54,295 bases of DNA from Planctomycetota bacterium (lineage in GTDB: Bacteria; Planctomycetota; Phycisphaerae; Sedimentisphaerales; Anaerohalosphaeraceae): NCBI GenBank assembly GCA_019456225.1, contig VRUI01000028.1, forward strand, positions 1-54,295, read 5' to 3'. The position numbers were made by a program, and so were the translations under genes. The notes beneath the pieces were generated by a model. The model saw only the letters and a list, made by a program, of their open reading frames with translations. It was not told the origin of the DNA and did not search any database. Position 1 is the first letter of the stretch, and every line of letters starts with the position of its first letter. Shown here in pieces: positions 7,311 to 16,518 of this stretch.

Positions 7311-9338
7311 ATGATGAAGGTTACTTTAAACACTAACGGGATGTCGGAACTTGACGAACTTTGTATTCAGACTATACGCTTTTTGTCGATGGAGGGCGTC
7401 CAAGCCGCTAATTCCGGACACCCGGGTATGCCTATGGGGATGGCCGCGGCTGCATATGCTATCTGGACCAAGCATATGAAACATAACCCGAAAAACCCCA
7501 AATGGTTCAACCGCGACAGGTTCGTCCTGTCGGCCGGTCACGGCTCCATGCTGCTTTACTCTATGCTGTATCTTACCGGATATGACCTTGCCCTGGACGA
7601 ACTGAAACAGTTTCGTCAGTGGGGTTCCCGGACTCCCGGGCATCCTGAATTCGGTATGACACCGGGTGTGGAAGTTACTACCGGCCCGCTTGGACAGGGG
7701 CTTGGCAATGCTGTGGGTATGGCGATCGCCGAGAAGTACCTGGCGGCTCGCTACAACAAGCCGGGCTTTGACCTGTTTGACTATGACACTTTCGTAATTG
7801 CCGGTGACGGGTGTTTGCAGGAAGGTGTTTCTTCGGAAGCGTCGAGCCTTGCCGGGCATCTCGGCCTGGACAACCTGATCGTTATCTATGACGACAACCA
7901 CATCACCATCGACGGCAATACGAGCCTGTCGTTCACCGAAGACCGGGCCAAACGCTATGAGGCGTACGGATGGTATGTGCAGGTCGTTCCAGGCGACGGC
8001 ACGGATATCGGTGCACTGGAAAAAGCTATCGAAAACGCAAAAGCCGAAAAGGAACGGCCAAGCATTATCTGCTTCCAGTCGTTGATCGGCTACGGAAGCC
8101 CGAATTTTGAAGATTCGCATAAGGCACACGGCTCGCCGCTTGGTGCCGATGAGATCAAGCTTATCAAAAAGAACTTCGGATGGGATCCTGAAAAGAGCTT
8201 TGAGGTTCCGGCGGAAGTCGCAGAACACATGGGCAAAAGCGTGGCGCATGGTGAAAAACTCGAAAAGATCAGCAGCGATAAATTTGCTGAGTACGCAAAG
8301 CAATTTCCGGAACTGGCTAAAGAGATCAAAGACGCTCTGGCCGGTAAAACTTCGGTTAATATCGATGACATCCTGCCCGAGTTCGAGGCGGGTTCTTCTG
8401 TGGCTACTCGTGTTGCATCCGGAAAAACACTTAATGCTATTATGCCTTCGCTGCCGATGGTTCTGGGCGGATCGGCTGATCTTACTCCTTCCAACAATAC
8501 GTGGTTCGACGGCGCGGAAGATTTCCAGAAGGACACGCCCGGCGGAAGATACATTCGCTATGGTGTTCGTGAGCATGCGATGGCTGCGGTTATGAACGGT
8601 ATTGCTGTTAGCGGGTTGCTTCGGCCGTATGGCGGTACGTTTTTCTGCTTCAGCGATTATATGCGTCCGGCTGTTCGTATTGCGGCTCTTTCGCATTATC
8701 CGACGACGTTTGTGTTTACGCATGACAGTATCGGGCTTGGCGAAGACGGACCTACGCATCAGCCTGTCGAGCATCTTGCGGCGCTTCGGTGCATTCCGAA
8801 TCTTGTTACGTTCCGTCCGGCTGACGCCAACGAAACTACGCAGGCGTGGAAGTGGACTCTTGAGCAGAATACTCAGCCGGTTGCGCTTTGCCTGACGCGG
8901 CAGGGGTTGCCGGTGCTTGACCAGGCGAAATACGGTTCGGCGGCTGAGGGTGTTGCCAGGGGTGCTTACGCTGTTATCGCAGAGGATAAACCGGATGTGC
9001 TTTTGATCGCGACGGGGTCCGAGGTTCAGCTTGCGATGGAAGCGGCTGAGGTTCTTGCAGGCGACGGTATTAAGTCGCAGGTTGTCAGCATGCCTTCGTG
9101 GGAGCTTTTCGAAAAGCAGGATCAGGCGTATAAGGATTCTGTGCTTCCGCCGAGCGTTAAGGGGCGTGTTGGTATCGAGGCGGCTGTCGAGCAGGGCTGG
9201 CACAAATGGATCGGCGACAATGGCAAGTTTATCGGCATGAGCGGGTTTGGTGCTTCGGCTCCGTTTAAGGTTTGCTTTGAGAATTTTGGCATTACGACAG
9301 CAAACATTGTTGCGGCGGCTAAGGAAACGATTAGTTGA
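7311..9338 (+). CDS. tkt: Transketolase
   Basis: Thiamine-diphosphate enzyme of the non-oxidative pentose phosphate pathway, moving two-carbon units between sugar phosphates. 675 residues, the normal length. Visible family marks are [11 protein letters not shown] near the N-terminus, the TPP motif GDGCLQEG (G165-D166-G167) leading to DDN, the central pyrimidine domain with GVREHAM and [16 protein letters not shown], and the C-terminal domain. AAGGA lies just before the ATG; two consecutive ATGs (7311 and 7314) are possible starts. A phosphofructokinase follows on the same strand after a terminator, consistent with a central-carbon cluster. Confidence 0.97.
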   Translation: MMKVTLNTNGMSELDELCIQTIRFLSMEGVQAANSGHPGMPMGMAAAAYAIWTKHMKHNPKNPKWFNRDRFVLSAGHGSMLLYSMLYLTGYDLALDELKQFRQWGSRTPGHPEFGMTPGVEVTTGPLGQGLGNAVGMAIAEKYLAARYNKPGFDLFDYDTFVIAGDGCLQEGVSSEASSLAGHLGLDNLIVIYDDNHITIDGNTSLSFTEDRAKRYEAYGWYVQVVPGDGTDIGALEKAIENAKAEKERPSIICFQSLIGYGSPNFEDSHKAHGSPLGADEIKLIKKNFGWDPEKSFEVPAEVAEHMGKSVAHGEKLEKISSDKFAEYAKQFPELAKEIKDALAGKTSVNIDDILPEFEAGSSVATRVASGKTLNAIMPSLPMVLGGSADLTPSNNTWFDGAEDFQKDTPGGRYIRYGVREHAMAAVMNGIAVSGLLRPYGGTFFCFSDYMRPAVRIAALSHYPTTFVFTHDSIGLGEDGPTHQPVEHLAALRCIPNLVTFRPADANETTQAWKWTLEQNTQPVALCLTRQGLPVLDQAKYGSAAEGVARGAYAVIAEDKPDVLLIATGSEVQLAMEAAEVLAGDGIKSQVVSMPSWELFEKQDQAYKDSVLPPSVKGRVGIEAAVEQGWHKWIGDNGKFIGMSGFGASAPFKVCFENFGITTANIVAAAKETIS

Positions 9339-9360
9339 TAATCTATAATTGCTGAGCGTG

Positions 9361-9400
9361 AATTTAACCATGAAGAACATGAAGGACATGAAGTGATTTA
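9361..9400. repeat. CATGAAG-type dispersed repeat, copy 1
   Basis: TTTAACCATGAAG is followed by further ATGAAG words (GAACATGAAGGACATGAAG). Related copies are at 10663-10705 and 11138-11180, with an inverted one at 11198-11246, always just after a gene. Confidence 0.65.
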
Positions 9401-9402
9401 AT

Positions 9403-9439
9403 AAGGGGATTGGCAAGGGTTGCCGGTCCCCTTTTTTTT
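9403..9439 (+). terminator. Terminator of tkt
   Basis: A 13-bp stem (AAGGGGATTGGCA with TGCCGGTCCCCTT, G.T pairs allowed) at 9403-9415 and 9421-9433 is followed by a T run. Confidence 0.85.
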
Positions 9440-9470
9440 GTTATGATAGTTTTGTTTCGTAGAGTTTTTT

Positions 9471-9492
9471 ATCCCTGCGCTTGCGCTTCGGG
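9471..9492. repeat. ATCCCTGCGCTTGCG-type dispersed repeat
   Basis: ATCCCTGCGCTTGCGCTTCG GG recurs at 13609-13629 and, inverted, at 36351-36375. It is part of the window's short GC-rich intergenic repeats. Confidence 0.6.
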
Positions 9493-9536
9493 CTTTTGTT
9501 TGGGGATATTTTATTTTTTGAAGGGAGTCGGATTTT

Positions 9537-10637
9537 ATGGGTACTAAGAAGATCAAGCGGATTGCTGTTATGACCGGTGGCGGGGATTGTCCGGGGCTTA
9601 ATGCTGTTATTCGGGCGGTTACTAAGACCGCGATCACGAAGTATAAACTTGAGGTGATCGGTATCGCCGATGGGTATCTTGGGCTCATCGAGGATCGCAA
9701 GCGGGTGCTTGACTATACGGATGTCAGTAATATTTTGACTATCGGCGGGACGATACTTGGTTCTTGCAACCGGGCGAATCCTTCGAAGTATCCGGTTGAG
9801 ACTTCTTCGGGCAAAATTATGTATCGCGATATCTCGGGCAAGTGTGTTGAGCGTTTGGCCGACTGGGGGGCCGATGCTTTGATCTGTATCGGCGGTGACG
9901 GGACGATGGCGTCGGCGGCGAAGTTCGCAAAGCTTGGCGTTACGGTTATGGGGGTGCCGAAGACTATCGATAACGATCTGCCGGGGACCGATTTCACGTT
10001 CGGGTTTGATACGGCAGTTACTACGGCGGCAGAAGCGATAGACAAGGTGCATACGACGGCCGGTTCGCATCATCGGGTTATGATCGTTGAGATCATGGGC
10101 AGGTATGCCGGGTGGCTGACGCTTTATTCCGGTGTTGCGAGTGGTTCGGATATTATACTTATCCCGGAGATTCCTTACGATATAGATAAGGTTAGAAAAG
10201 CAGTGCTGGATCGCTCGAAGAAGGGTAAGGGGTACTCGATCATCGCCGTCGCAGAAGGCGCAAAACCAAAGGGCGGCAAGATGACCATTGCAAAGAAGAT
10301 AGCTTCAAGTCCCGACCCGATCAGACTCGGCGGGATAGCCAACATGCTCGCCGAAGAACTTCCAGACGGCAATGACCTCAGCTGCCGGGCGGTGGTGCTT
10401 GGGCATGTGCAAAGAGGAGGTACGCCGACACCGCACGACAGAAACCTCGCAACAATGTTCGGACACACCGCGATTGAACTGCTGATGAAGGGGACAAAGA
10501 ATCATCTGGTTGTGTTTAAGGATGGGAAACTGTCGAGCGTGCCGCTTGCGCGGATCGCCGGCAAGATCAAGACGGTGCCTAAGAATCATCCTCTGATCCG
10601 TGCGGCGAAGGCTGTTGGGACGAGTTTTGGTGTTTAG
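9537..10637 (+). CDS. pfkA: 6-phosphofructokinase (group III; ATP or PPi)
   Basis: Phosphorylates fructose 6-phosphate in glycolysis. 366 residues. GGDCPGLNAVIR is near residue 15, GGDGT at 119-123, PKTIDND with K142, and MGRYAGWLT further on. Family knowledge: in this superfamily Gly at the position of G122 favours ATP while Asp favours pyrophosphate, whereas Lys at the position of K142 is typical of PPi-dependent and group III enzymes. The combination here is that of group III ATP-type enzymes, so ATP is the better guess, although databases often label such proteins PPi-dependent. An AAGGGAG SD precedes the ATG. Confidence 0.93.
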   Translation: MGTKKIKRIAVMTGGGDCPGLNAVIRAVTKTAITKYKLEVIGIADGYLGLIEDRKRVLDYTDVSNILTIGGTILGSCNRANPSKYPVETSSGKIMYRDISGKCVERLADWGADALICIGGDGTMASAAKFAKLGVTVMGVPKTIDNDLPGTDFTFGFDTAVTTAAEAIDKVHTTAGSHHRVMIVEIMGRYAGWLTLYSGVASGSDIILIPEIPYDIDKVRKAVLDRSKKGKGYSIIAVAEGAKPKGGKMTIAKKIASSPDPIRLGGIANMLAEELPDGNDLSCRAVVLGHVQRGGTPTPHDRNLATMFGHTAIELLMKGTKNHLVVFKDGKLSSVPLARIAGKIKTVPKNHPLIRAAKAVGTSFGV

Positions 10638-10662
10638 GTTTTCTTGTGTTCTTAAGCGTGTT

Positions 10663-10705
10663 TTTTACCATGAAGGGCGTGAAGGTAATTGAAGGGCATG
10701 AAGAA
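10663..10705. repeat. CATGAAG-type dispersed repeat, copy 2
   Basis: TTTACCATGAAGGGCGTGAA is followed by GGTAATTGAAGGGCATGAAG. It sits between pfkA and the GxxExxY gene, in the same orientation as copy 1. Confidence 0.65.
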
Positions 10706-10747
10706 AAGAATAAAGAAATAAAAAATATTAATTAAGGAGGACTTTTT

Positions 10748-11128
10748 ATGGCTGGTGCTGAGTTTTGTGGGATTTCTAAAAGGGTTATTGGTTGTGCTAT
10801 TGAGGTTCATAAAATGCTTGGGCCCGGGCTTTTGGAGTCTACCTACCAGCAGTGCCTTGCTCATGAATTGAGGCTTAATGATATTAACTTTGAGTTGGAG
10901 AAGCCTTTGCCGGTTGTTTACAAGGGCATTAAACTGGATTGCGGTTACAGAATTGATTTGTTGATTGAAAACGAACTTGTTGTTGAGCTAAAAAGTGTTG
11001 AGTTTGTCAAGCCTGTTCATGAGTCACAGATTTTATCCTATATGAAGCTGGCTGAAATAAAGCATGGCTTACTGATAAATTTCAATGTTAAATATCTTAA
11101 GGAAGGGCTTAAGAGTTTTATTATGTGA
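10748..11128 (+). CDS. GxxExxY family protein
   Basis: 126 residues. The signature G-LLESTY (GPGLLESTYQQCL, about residues 35-47) and the block IDLLIENELVVELK near 80-95 match the GxxExxY family, small proteins common in planctomycetes and bacteroidetes that carry a PD-(D/E)xK-like core (D..E-L-K). Biochemical function is not established. A strong AAGGAGG sits 7 bases before the ATG. It stands alone between dispersed repeats, as is common for this family. Confidence 0.88.
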   Translation: MAGAEFCGISKRVIGCAIEVHKMLGPGLLESTYQQCLAHELRLNDINFELEKPLPVVYKGIKLDCGYRIDLLIENELVVELKSVEFVKPVHESQILSYMKLAEIKHGLLINFNVKYLKEGLKSFIM

Positions 11129-11137
11129 GCGTGTGAT

Positions 11138-11246
11138 TTACCATGAAGAACTTGAAGGAGAATGAAGAGCATGAAGGAAAAAATGAATTAAAAACAACTT
11201 CATGATCTTTATGTTTTTATCTTCATGTCCTTCATGGTAAATTCCC
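11138..11246. repeat. Inverted pair of CATGAAG-type repeats
   Basis: A forward copy (11138-11180, TTTACCATGAAGAACTTGAA...) faces an inverted copy (11198-11246, ...ATGTCCTTCATGGTAAATT). Together they can form a long imperfect hairpin between the convergent GxxExxY and histidine kinase genes and might act as a transcription stop. Confidence 0.6.
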
Positions 11247-11281
11247 CACTTTCGAATTCATAAGGGGGTTACTCGGACTTG

Positions 11282-13510
11282 TTACAGTTTGAATTTTATT
11301 GTTGCTGTTGTGCCGTGGTTTGGTTTGCTTTGTATGTTTAGTTCGGCGTTGTTTAGGTTCAGGAGTCTTCTTGCGTGGGCCAGGCCCATTCCTCTTTTTC
11401 TTCCGGCTGGTTTCGCCGAGAAGAATGGCTGCATGGCTTTTGCCAGTGTCGGGGTGTCCATTCCGCAGCCGGTGTCTGTTATGCGTACTGTTACGAAGCC
11501 TTCTTCTTTCGGCATGTCGACGGTGATCGTGATCGGACCGTTTTCGCCGGGGTAAGAATCGAGCGAATTTGAGAGTATGTTCTTTATCGCCGCAGCCGTC
11601 TGGTCGATGTCGACATTTACGGCGGGCATTTCGGCGGGGGATTCGAGATTGAGTTCCAGCTTCCTGAGATTGTATTGCTCTTCGGTTTGTCGAACCGCTG
11701 AGCCGATCACTTCTTCTATGCTTATCGTCACCGGGTTCGGAGCGGCGGGTCTTGCAAACTCCATCAGGTCTTCGACGATCTGGGAGACTTCGCCTGCGCG
11801 GGCGTGTATCTGTTTTAGCATCTGCTGTTTGTTCTCGTCGGTCTCTATGTCCATCAGCAGCTGGGTTCTTCCTGAGATTACGGCGAGGGGGTTGTTGAGT
11901 TCATGCGAGGCGCCTGCTGCCATTTCGGCGACACCGGCTAACGAGCGTGCTTCGGTGAGTTTGTCACGGGTGATTTTCAGCTGACCAAGGAGGTCGGCGA
12001 ATTGCTCGGCGAGTGTTTCGTGGTCGCGGCAGATACCGGTCATTGCTATTACGCCTGCTGCTATCGAAGCGGCTGCAGAGAGGCTTTCCGACTGGTCGGA
12101 GGGGTCCGAAGGCGAGCGGTGCTCGAAAACTATCGCACCGACGGCACGTTGTCTCACCAGCAGCGGAATGATCATCGTAGAGGATTTGCACATTTCGAAA
12201 TCGAGCTGGTCGAATATCCATTTTGATGTCTCGGATGCTTTCAGTACAGCAAATTTTTTCCTGATAGCCGGCGGTATTGCATCAGCCGGCGCTGGAACGT
12301 TTACGAGTATTGTTTTTGGTTCGTTCGAATCGTCGACGGTTACCATCTCCAGGGTTGACTGGTCCGGGTCGAACTGCGTATAGATGCAAACGGGGCCGGT
12401 CTGGTAGTGCTTTTGCCAGGCGGCTGCGAAAATTTCGGAAACTTCTATTGTGTCCATCTCTGGCTTTACGGCGAGGAGGGATTCGCAGATCAACTCCATG
12501 TGCGCCGTTGCGGTTGCAAGTGTGCGGTTGCCGGATGCGAGGGTTTTGTAATCGGCCGCGAGTTTTTCGGCGGTTTCCCGGAGGAGCTGCGAGTACGCCG
12601 TGCGGGCGTGAGGGTTAGTCAGGCCGAGAAGATTGCTTTTGGTTTCGACCTTTTCGCCCAGGCTGCGTTTTATCGCTTCGATCTGCTCGTTTGTGATGTT
12701 TAGCGATTGCAGGATTTCCGGTGTGATCGGCTGATGGTCACAGCTGCCCGAAATGCCTATGCCGGAGGCGTTTGCGATGATGTCGGCGAGTGCGACGACT
12801 TGTGTGATCTTACCGGCGGTCATGTTATCGGAGATGGCTTCTGTGTCGCTGTGGTGGAGCCATATCGCCATTACGATCTCTTTGGGGAGGTGCCATTTTT
12901 CGGCAAGGCGTTTTCCGATTATCGTGTGGTCTATGCCTAGATGCTTTTGTTCCGCAGCCTGGTATGACAGGTTCATTTCGATGGCGTCGGCTGCGATCTT
13001 TTCAAAACTTCTGGGCATTAGCTCGGCGATGGCGAGCTTGCCGATGTCGTGAAGCAGTGCCGCAGAGAATGCTATGCTGCGATCCTGGGGCCCAAGGGTG
13101 AGTTTTCCGATTTCGTTTGCCGCACACGCGACTGTAAGGCAATGCAGGGCAAGGGCTTTTACCGGGAGAGGATTTTCTACTTGTTTGGAAGGGCAGTGCC
13201 GCGGCTGGCTGATTTTGAGCGAAAGGATCAACTCGCGAATTAACTCGGCGCCCAGTTTGGCGACGGCTTCTTTTACGGAAGGTTTTTCAGCATCGAAAGA
13301 AACAGACTCGGCATAGGCAAGAGCGAAGACCTTTGCCGTAAGTGCCGCGTCGGATTCGATGATCTCCGTGATCGCGGGTTTGTCGAGTTTGTTTCCGGAG
13401 ACGGTGGCCAAATACGCTGTCGCAACTTCCGGCAGGGTGGAAAGTGAATCCAGCTGCCGAATAATAAGTTCAACCTGACGAGCTGTCGTCGAAATATCTG
13501 TTTTTGCCAC
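11282..13510 (-). CDS. HDOD - GAF - histidine kinase signalling protein
   Basis: 742 residues. An HDOD domain (about 15-210, with ALLHDIGKLAIAELMP and HHSD) is followed by a GAF-like sensor region (about 335-480), then a HisKA dimerisation segment with the phospho-acceptor H536 in ASHELNNPLAVISGR, and a HATPase domain (N-box ILSNSLDS; G-boxes DTGCGMD and GMGLAHARR). No membrane helix is seen, so it is a soluble kinase. The next gene upstream in transcription order is a response regulator on the same strand (13639-14214), its probable partner. The HDOD part is a degenerate HD-phosphodiesterase fold; enzymatic activity is not expected. What the GAF domain senses is unknown. Confidence 0.9.
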   Translation of the reverse strand: MAKTDISTTARQVELIIRQLDSLSTLPEVATAYLATVSGNKLDKPAITEIIESDAALTAKVFALAYAESVSFDAEKPSVKEAVAKLGAELIRELILSLKISQPRHCPSKQVENPLPVKALALHCLTVACAANEIGKLTLGPQDRSIAFSAALLHDIGKLAIAELMPRSFEKIAADAIEMNLSYQAAEQKHLGIDHTIIGKRLAEKWHLPKEIVMAIWLHHSDTEAISDNMTAGKITQVVALADIIANASGIGISGSCDHQPITPEILQSLNITNEQIEAIKRSLGEKVETKSNLLGLTNPHARTAYSQLLRETAEKLAADYKTLASGNRTLATATAHMELICESLLAVKPEMDTIEVSEIFAAAWQKHYQTGPVCIYTQFDPDQSTLEMVTVDDSNEPKTILVNVPAPADAIPPAIRKKFAVLKASETSKWIFDQLDFEMCKSSTMIIPLLVRQRAVGAIVFEHRSPSDPSDQSESLSAAASIAAGVIAMTGICRDHETLAEQFADLLGQLKITRDKLTEARSLAGVAEMAAGASHELNNPLAVISGRTQLLMDIETDENKQQMLKQIHARAGEVSQIVEDLMEFARPAAPNPVTISIEEVIGSAVRQTEEQYNLRKLELNLESPAEMPAVNVDIDQTAAAIKNILSNSLDSYPGENGPITITVDMPKEEGFVTVRITDTGCGMDTPTLAKAMQPFFSAKPAGRKRGMGLAHARRLLNLNNAELNIQSKPNHGTTATIKFKL

Positions 13511-13579
13511 GGTCTGTCCTTTCAGTGAATACCTATGGTATTGCTCACCCTGCTGCTGCTTTAATTACGAATTTTGGAT

Positions 13580-13600
13580 TCGGCCTTTCGGCCGAGGCTA
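13580..13600. repeat. CGGCCTTTCGGCCG palindrome
   Basis: A perfect GC-rich hairpin between the response regulator and kinase genes; the same palindrome occurs at about 28588-28604 before secA. Followed at 13609-13629 by the CCCTGCGCTTGCG repeat. Confidence 0.6.
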
Positions 13601-13638
13601 TTTTTTTAATCCCTGCGCTTGCGTTTCGGTTTTTTTTG

Positions 13639-14214
13639 TTACTGCATTTGCAGTACGCCGGCTATTCTTTCTACCAGTTCTGATATGTTGAACGGTTTTT
13701 TGAGGAAGTCCTCTGCGCCTGCGTTTAGGAGGTCCTGTATCTCGGATTCGTTTACTACACCGCTTACGATTATGATGCGTGTGTTTGCGAATTTCGGGTT
13801 ACTCTTTATTGTCTTACAGACGATGTTGCCGTTGATGTCGGGCAGCATATAGTCCAGTATTATTACCTCCGGGTTGAATGCCTCGGTGGCAATCCCGGCG
13901 TCGTATCCGCTTGCGGCGGTCTTGATGTCGAAGCGTCCGTCCCTGGATAGGACGTCCACCATCAATTCGACGATCTCAGGGTCGTCATCGACGATGAGGA
14001 CCCTTTTCTTGCCGGTTTCGAAAACCTCCAGCGGGATTCCATTATCTTTCATGAACTTTATCAGGCTTTCGCGGGGGATCCGCCTGAATTTTGAGCCGGG
14101 GATCCTGAATCCGTCCAGTCTGCCGGCATCGAAACACCTGATAATTGTTTGCTGACTGAGATTGCATACTTCAGCAGCTTCGCCTGTGGTAAACAAGTTC
14201 TTCAATTTATCCAT
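13639..14214 (-). CDS. Response regulator with N-terminal excisionase/MerR-like DNA-binding domain
   Basis: 191 residues. Residues 5-60 are a helix-turn-helix of the excisionase (HTH_17) type: LFTTGEAAEVCNLSQQTIIR, then GRLDGFRIPGSKFRRIPR. Residues 70-190 are a receiver domain with acidic pair D77-D78, phospho-acceptor D121 (VIILDYMLP), S151 and K172. The order is the reverse of classical response regulators, whose DNA-binding domain is C-terminal. It precedes the HDOD-GAF kinase gene on the same strand, 128 bp apart, suggesting a two-component pair. GGGA sits before the ATG. Target sites are unknown. Confidence 0.9.
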   Translation of the reverse strand: MDKLKNLFTTGEAAEVCNLSQQTIIRCFDAGRLDGFRIPGSKFRRIPRESLIKFMKDNGIPLEVFETGKKRVLIVDDDPEIVELMVDVLSRDGRFDIKTAASGYDAGIATEAFNPEVIILDYMLPDINGNIVCKTIKSNPKFANTRIIIVSGVVNESEIQDLLNAGAEDFLKKPFNISELVERIAGVLQMQ

Positions 14215-14611
14215 TTTTTCCCTTTTAAATTAAATGCGACTCCTTCGCTTATCCCAAATTATCCGGACAGCCTAATTTAACTATCGGACAGGGGGTATGT
14301 CAAGGTTTAATTTTTGAGAAAAAAATGCGTTGTGAATATTGATATTGGTGTTTTTATGAGTCTTTGGGCAGATTGCAGATGGTGAGATATTGTTGGAGAA
14401 AATGCATAAATCGGCGATTTTCGTTGAATTTCAAGGGTTCGGAGCGATTTATTTTGACTAAAACTCCCAGTTTAAAGCATTGTTGGTAATGCGGAGGCGG
14501 ATTTAAAAAAAGCAGGGGATGTGCTGGTTTTACGGCGTTTTTTTGGTGGATTTTGTCAACAGAGCAATGTTAGATGTTTTTTGGATACCGGTCAGGGGCG
14601 GGCCTACATGG
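14215..14611. other. Intergenic, no feature recognised
   Basis: Just under 400 bp separate the start of the response regulator from the end of the lipoprotein gene. No frame with a credible start and no strong terminator hairpin is seen. The sequence is AT-rich with scattered G-runs. Confidence 0.4.
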
Positions 14612-15175
14612 TTATGTTGCCATTGCTGCTTGTTTTATCCAGTTGAATATCTGTGCTGTTATTTCGTCTTTTATTGTGTCGTCGAGGCCGACTGTTTTAA
14701 TCGTTATCTGCGTGTCTTTGTTTTTCGGGGTTTTGAAAGTTAAGTCGAACTTTGCTCCGTAGACTTCTTCGCACTCCCAACTCTCTAAGATGTCTGTGCC
14801 CTTTGTCGGTCTGTCCTTTTTCATGAGGGTATACGACCAGCCGTTCTCAGCGAATATGAATTCGAGCTGGTCTATCATCTTCGATACTCTCTTCGGGGAA
14901 AACTCGGATTTTGCGAGTGTGATGGTACCATTTTTTGAATCGACGGACGCGGCCCGGTCGAAGCGGGTCTGCTTGTCAGTAAGCAGTTTGCCGGTGCCTT
15001 CTATCAGCCCGCCGCCGGCATCAATTATTCCGCTGCCGACACCGGAAGCTATTTCAATTGCTTCGTCGGCGACCCATAGACCGGCAACGATCAGGGCTGT
15101 GGTTGTACACCCGGAACATGCCATGCAAAGCAGCAATGCCGCTATCACAAGCCAATGCTTTATAAAACCTGCCAT
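14612..15175 (-). CDS. Predicted lipoprotein, unknown function
   Basis: 187 residues. The N-terminus has a basic start, a hydrophobic stretch (LVIAALLLCMACSGC) and a plausible lipobox ending at the Cys before TTTALIV, so export and lipid anchoring are likely. The Ala/Gly-rich stretch after the Cys and the later alternating beta-like part recall the DUF3568 type of small lipoproteins, but I cannot confirm membership. GGAG lies before the ATG. It is divergent from trpS. No enzymatic motif is seen. Confidence 0.75.
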   Translation of the reverse strand: MAGFIKHWLVIAALLLCMACSGCTTTALIVAGLWVADEAIEIASGVGSGIIDAGGGLIEGTGKLLTDKQTRFDRAASVDSKNGTITLAKSEFSPKRVSKMIDQLEFIFAENGWSYTLMKKDRPTKGTDILESWECEEVYGAKFDLTFKTPKNKDTQITIKTVGLDDTIKDEITAQIFNWIKQAAMAT

Positions 15176-15254
15176 CTAAGCTCCTGCAAATAAAGACTGT
15201 TGATTATCCATATCATAACACCGTATTTGATTGATTTCAAGGAAAATCGTACCT

Positions 15255-15312
15255 GAAAAAGGGGGACAGGTACAACCTGCCTTCGGCAGAACGTAGCCAG
15301 TCCCCCTTTTTC
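15255..15312. repeat. REP/MITE-like hairpin with GAAAAAGGGGGAC arms
   Basis: GAAAAAGGGGGAC (15255-15267) is repeated inverted at 15300-15312, with an inner GGTAC / GTAGCC pairing and a central CTGCCTTCGGCAG hairpin. It lies between two divergent genes. It resembles elements mobilised by REP-associated tyrosine transposases, but no such gene is in the window. Confidence 0.6.
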
Positions 15313-15372
15313 CAATCTTACAGACGCAGTGAGGGTGAAAAATTTCGGTATTACGCGTTGGCGGGTTCTTGA

Positions 15373-15401
15373 TTGACTTTTGTTTGCTTTATTGGTATTG
15401 T
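15373..15401 (+). promoter_or_regulatory. Promoter of trpS
   Basis: TTGACT (15373-15378) and TATTGT (15396-15401), spacing 17 bp. This would give a leader of about 50 nt before the TTG start of trpS. Confidence 0.5.
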
Positions 15402-15456
15402 GACTGGATTATTGGATGTCGGATTTTAATTTGGACTTTGCTTTAGGAGTAATAAG

Positions 15457-16422
15457 TTGCGGGTTTTGTCAGGAATGCAGCCTTCGGGCAAACTTCATAT
15501 TGGGAATTTCTTCGGTGCTATGCGTCAACATCTGCATTTGCAGGCTGAAAACGATGCTTTTTACTTTATCGCGGACTATCATGCACTAACAAGCAATCCG
15601 TCTGCCGAAGATATTAAGCAATACACAATCGATGTGGCTTTGGATTACCTGGCACTTGGGCTGGACCCTGAAAAGACAGTCTTCTGGAAGCAATCGGATG
15701 TTCCTGAGGTTGTCGAGCTGGCCTGGCTGCTGTCGTGCGTTACGCCGATGGGGCTTTTGCAGCGGTGCACCTCTTATAAGGATAAAGTCGCGCAGGGGAT
15801 TTCGCCTAACCATGGGTTGTTTGCGTATCCGGTTTTGCAGGCGGCTGACATTCTTATCTTTGACAGCAATCTCGTTCCCGTCGGTGCCGACCAGAAACAG
15901 CATATCGAGGTCACCCGGGATATCGCGCAGCGGTTTAACAGCATCTATGGCGAAATACTTGTGCTGCCGACTGAGCATATTCTCGAATCGGTAGCGGTTG
16001 TGCCCGGTGTTGACGGGCGGAAGATGAGCAAGAGCTACGACAATACTATCGGGATTTTCGATACTGATAAAGAGATGAAGAAAAAAGTTATGCGGATCGT
16101 GACCGATTCGTCGGGCGTTGACGATCCTAAGGATCCGTCGACGTGTAATGTGCTGGCGCTGCTCAAGCTGGTTGCGTCGGATGACGAACTTGCTGAGTGG
16201 AAAGAAAAATATACGGCTGGCGGTATGGGGTATGGGACCGTTAAAAAGCGGCTGCTGGAACTGCTGCTGGAATACTTTAGTCCGTATCGCCAAAAGCGCG
16301 ACGAACTTGCAACTGATCCTGGGTATGTCGAGCAGGTTTTAAAGGACGGTGCCGAGCGGGCGCGTGCGGTTGCTTCGGTAACTTTGGATAAGGTTCGCAA
16401 GGCCGTGGGCATCGGAAAATAG
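15457..16422 (+). CDS. trpS: Tryptophan--tRNA ligase
   Basis: Class I aminoacyl-tRNA synthetase charging tRNA-Trp; 321 residues, a normal bacterial length. The HIGH-like motif is in MQPSGKLHIGNF near the start and the KMSKS motif is in GRKMSKSYDN. The start is a TTG at 15457 with TAGGAG 7 bases upstream; starting later would remove the conserved MQPSGKLHIGN strand. It begins a same-strand group with a DUF2007 gene and scpA. Confidence 0.96.
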   Translation: MRVLSGMQPSGKLHIGNFFGAMRQHLHLQAENDAFYFIADYHALTSNPSAEDIKQYTIDVALDYLALGLDPEKTVFWKQSDVPEVVELAWLLSCVTPMGLLQRCTSYKDKVAQGISPNHGLFAYPVLQAADILIFDSNLVPVGADQKQHIEVTRDIAQRFNSIYGEILVLPTEHILESVAVVPGVDGRKMSKSYDNTIGIFDTDKEMKKKVMRIVTDSSGVDDPKDPSTCNVLALLKLVASDDELAEWKEKYTAGGMGYGTVKKRLLELLLEYFSPYRQKRDELATDPGYVEQVLKDGAERARAVASVTLDKVRKAVGIGK

Positions 16423-16440
16423 ATCGAAACGGCAAAAACT

Positions 16441-16472
16441 TAACCACGGATTGCACGGATTTACACGGATTT
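16441..16472. repeat. ACGGATT dispersed repeat
   Basis: AACCACGGATTGCACGGATT plus TACACGGATTT; related units occur at 21771-21800 and 46083-46112. A low-complexity intergenic repeat just after gene ends. Confidence 0.6.
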
Positions 16473-16518
16473 TTAAAACAAAATAATTAACAGATAACAC
16501 TTATAAGAGGAATTTATT

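Noticed and set aside
7090-7314. 74-residue frame before tkt
   Set aside because: It is built from a palindromic repeat and a REP-like unit, with no SD; translation is unlikely.
7326-9416. 696-residue open frame opposite transketolase
   Set aside because: Shadow of a clear transketolase; Arg-rich composition typical of reverse-frame reads.
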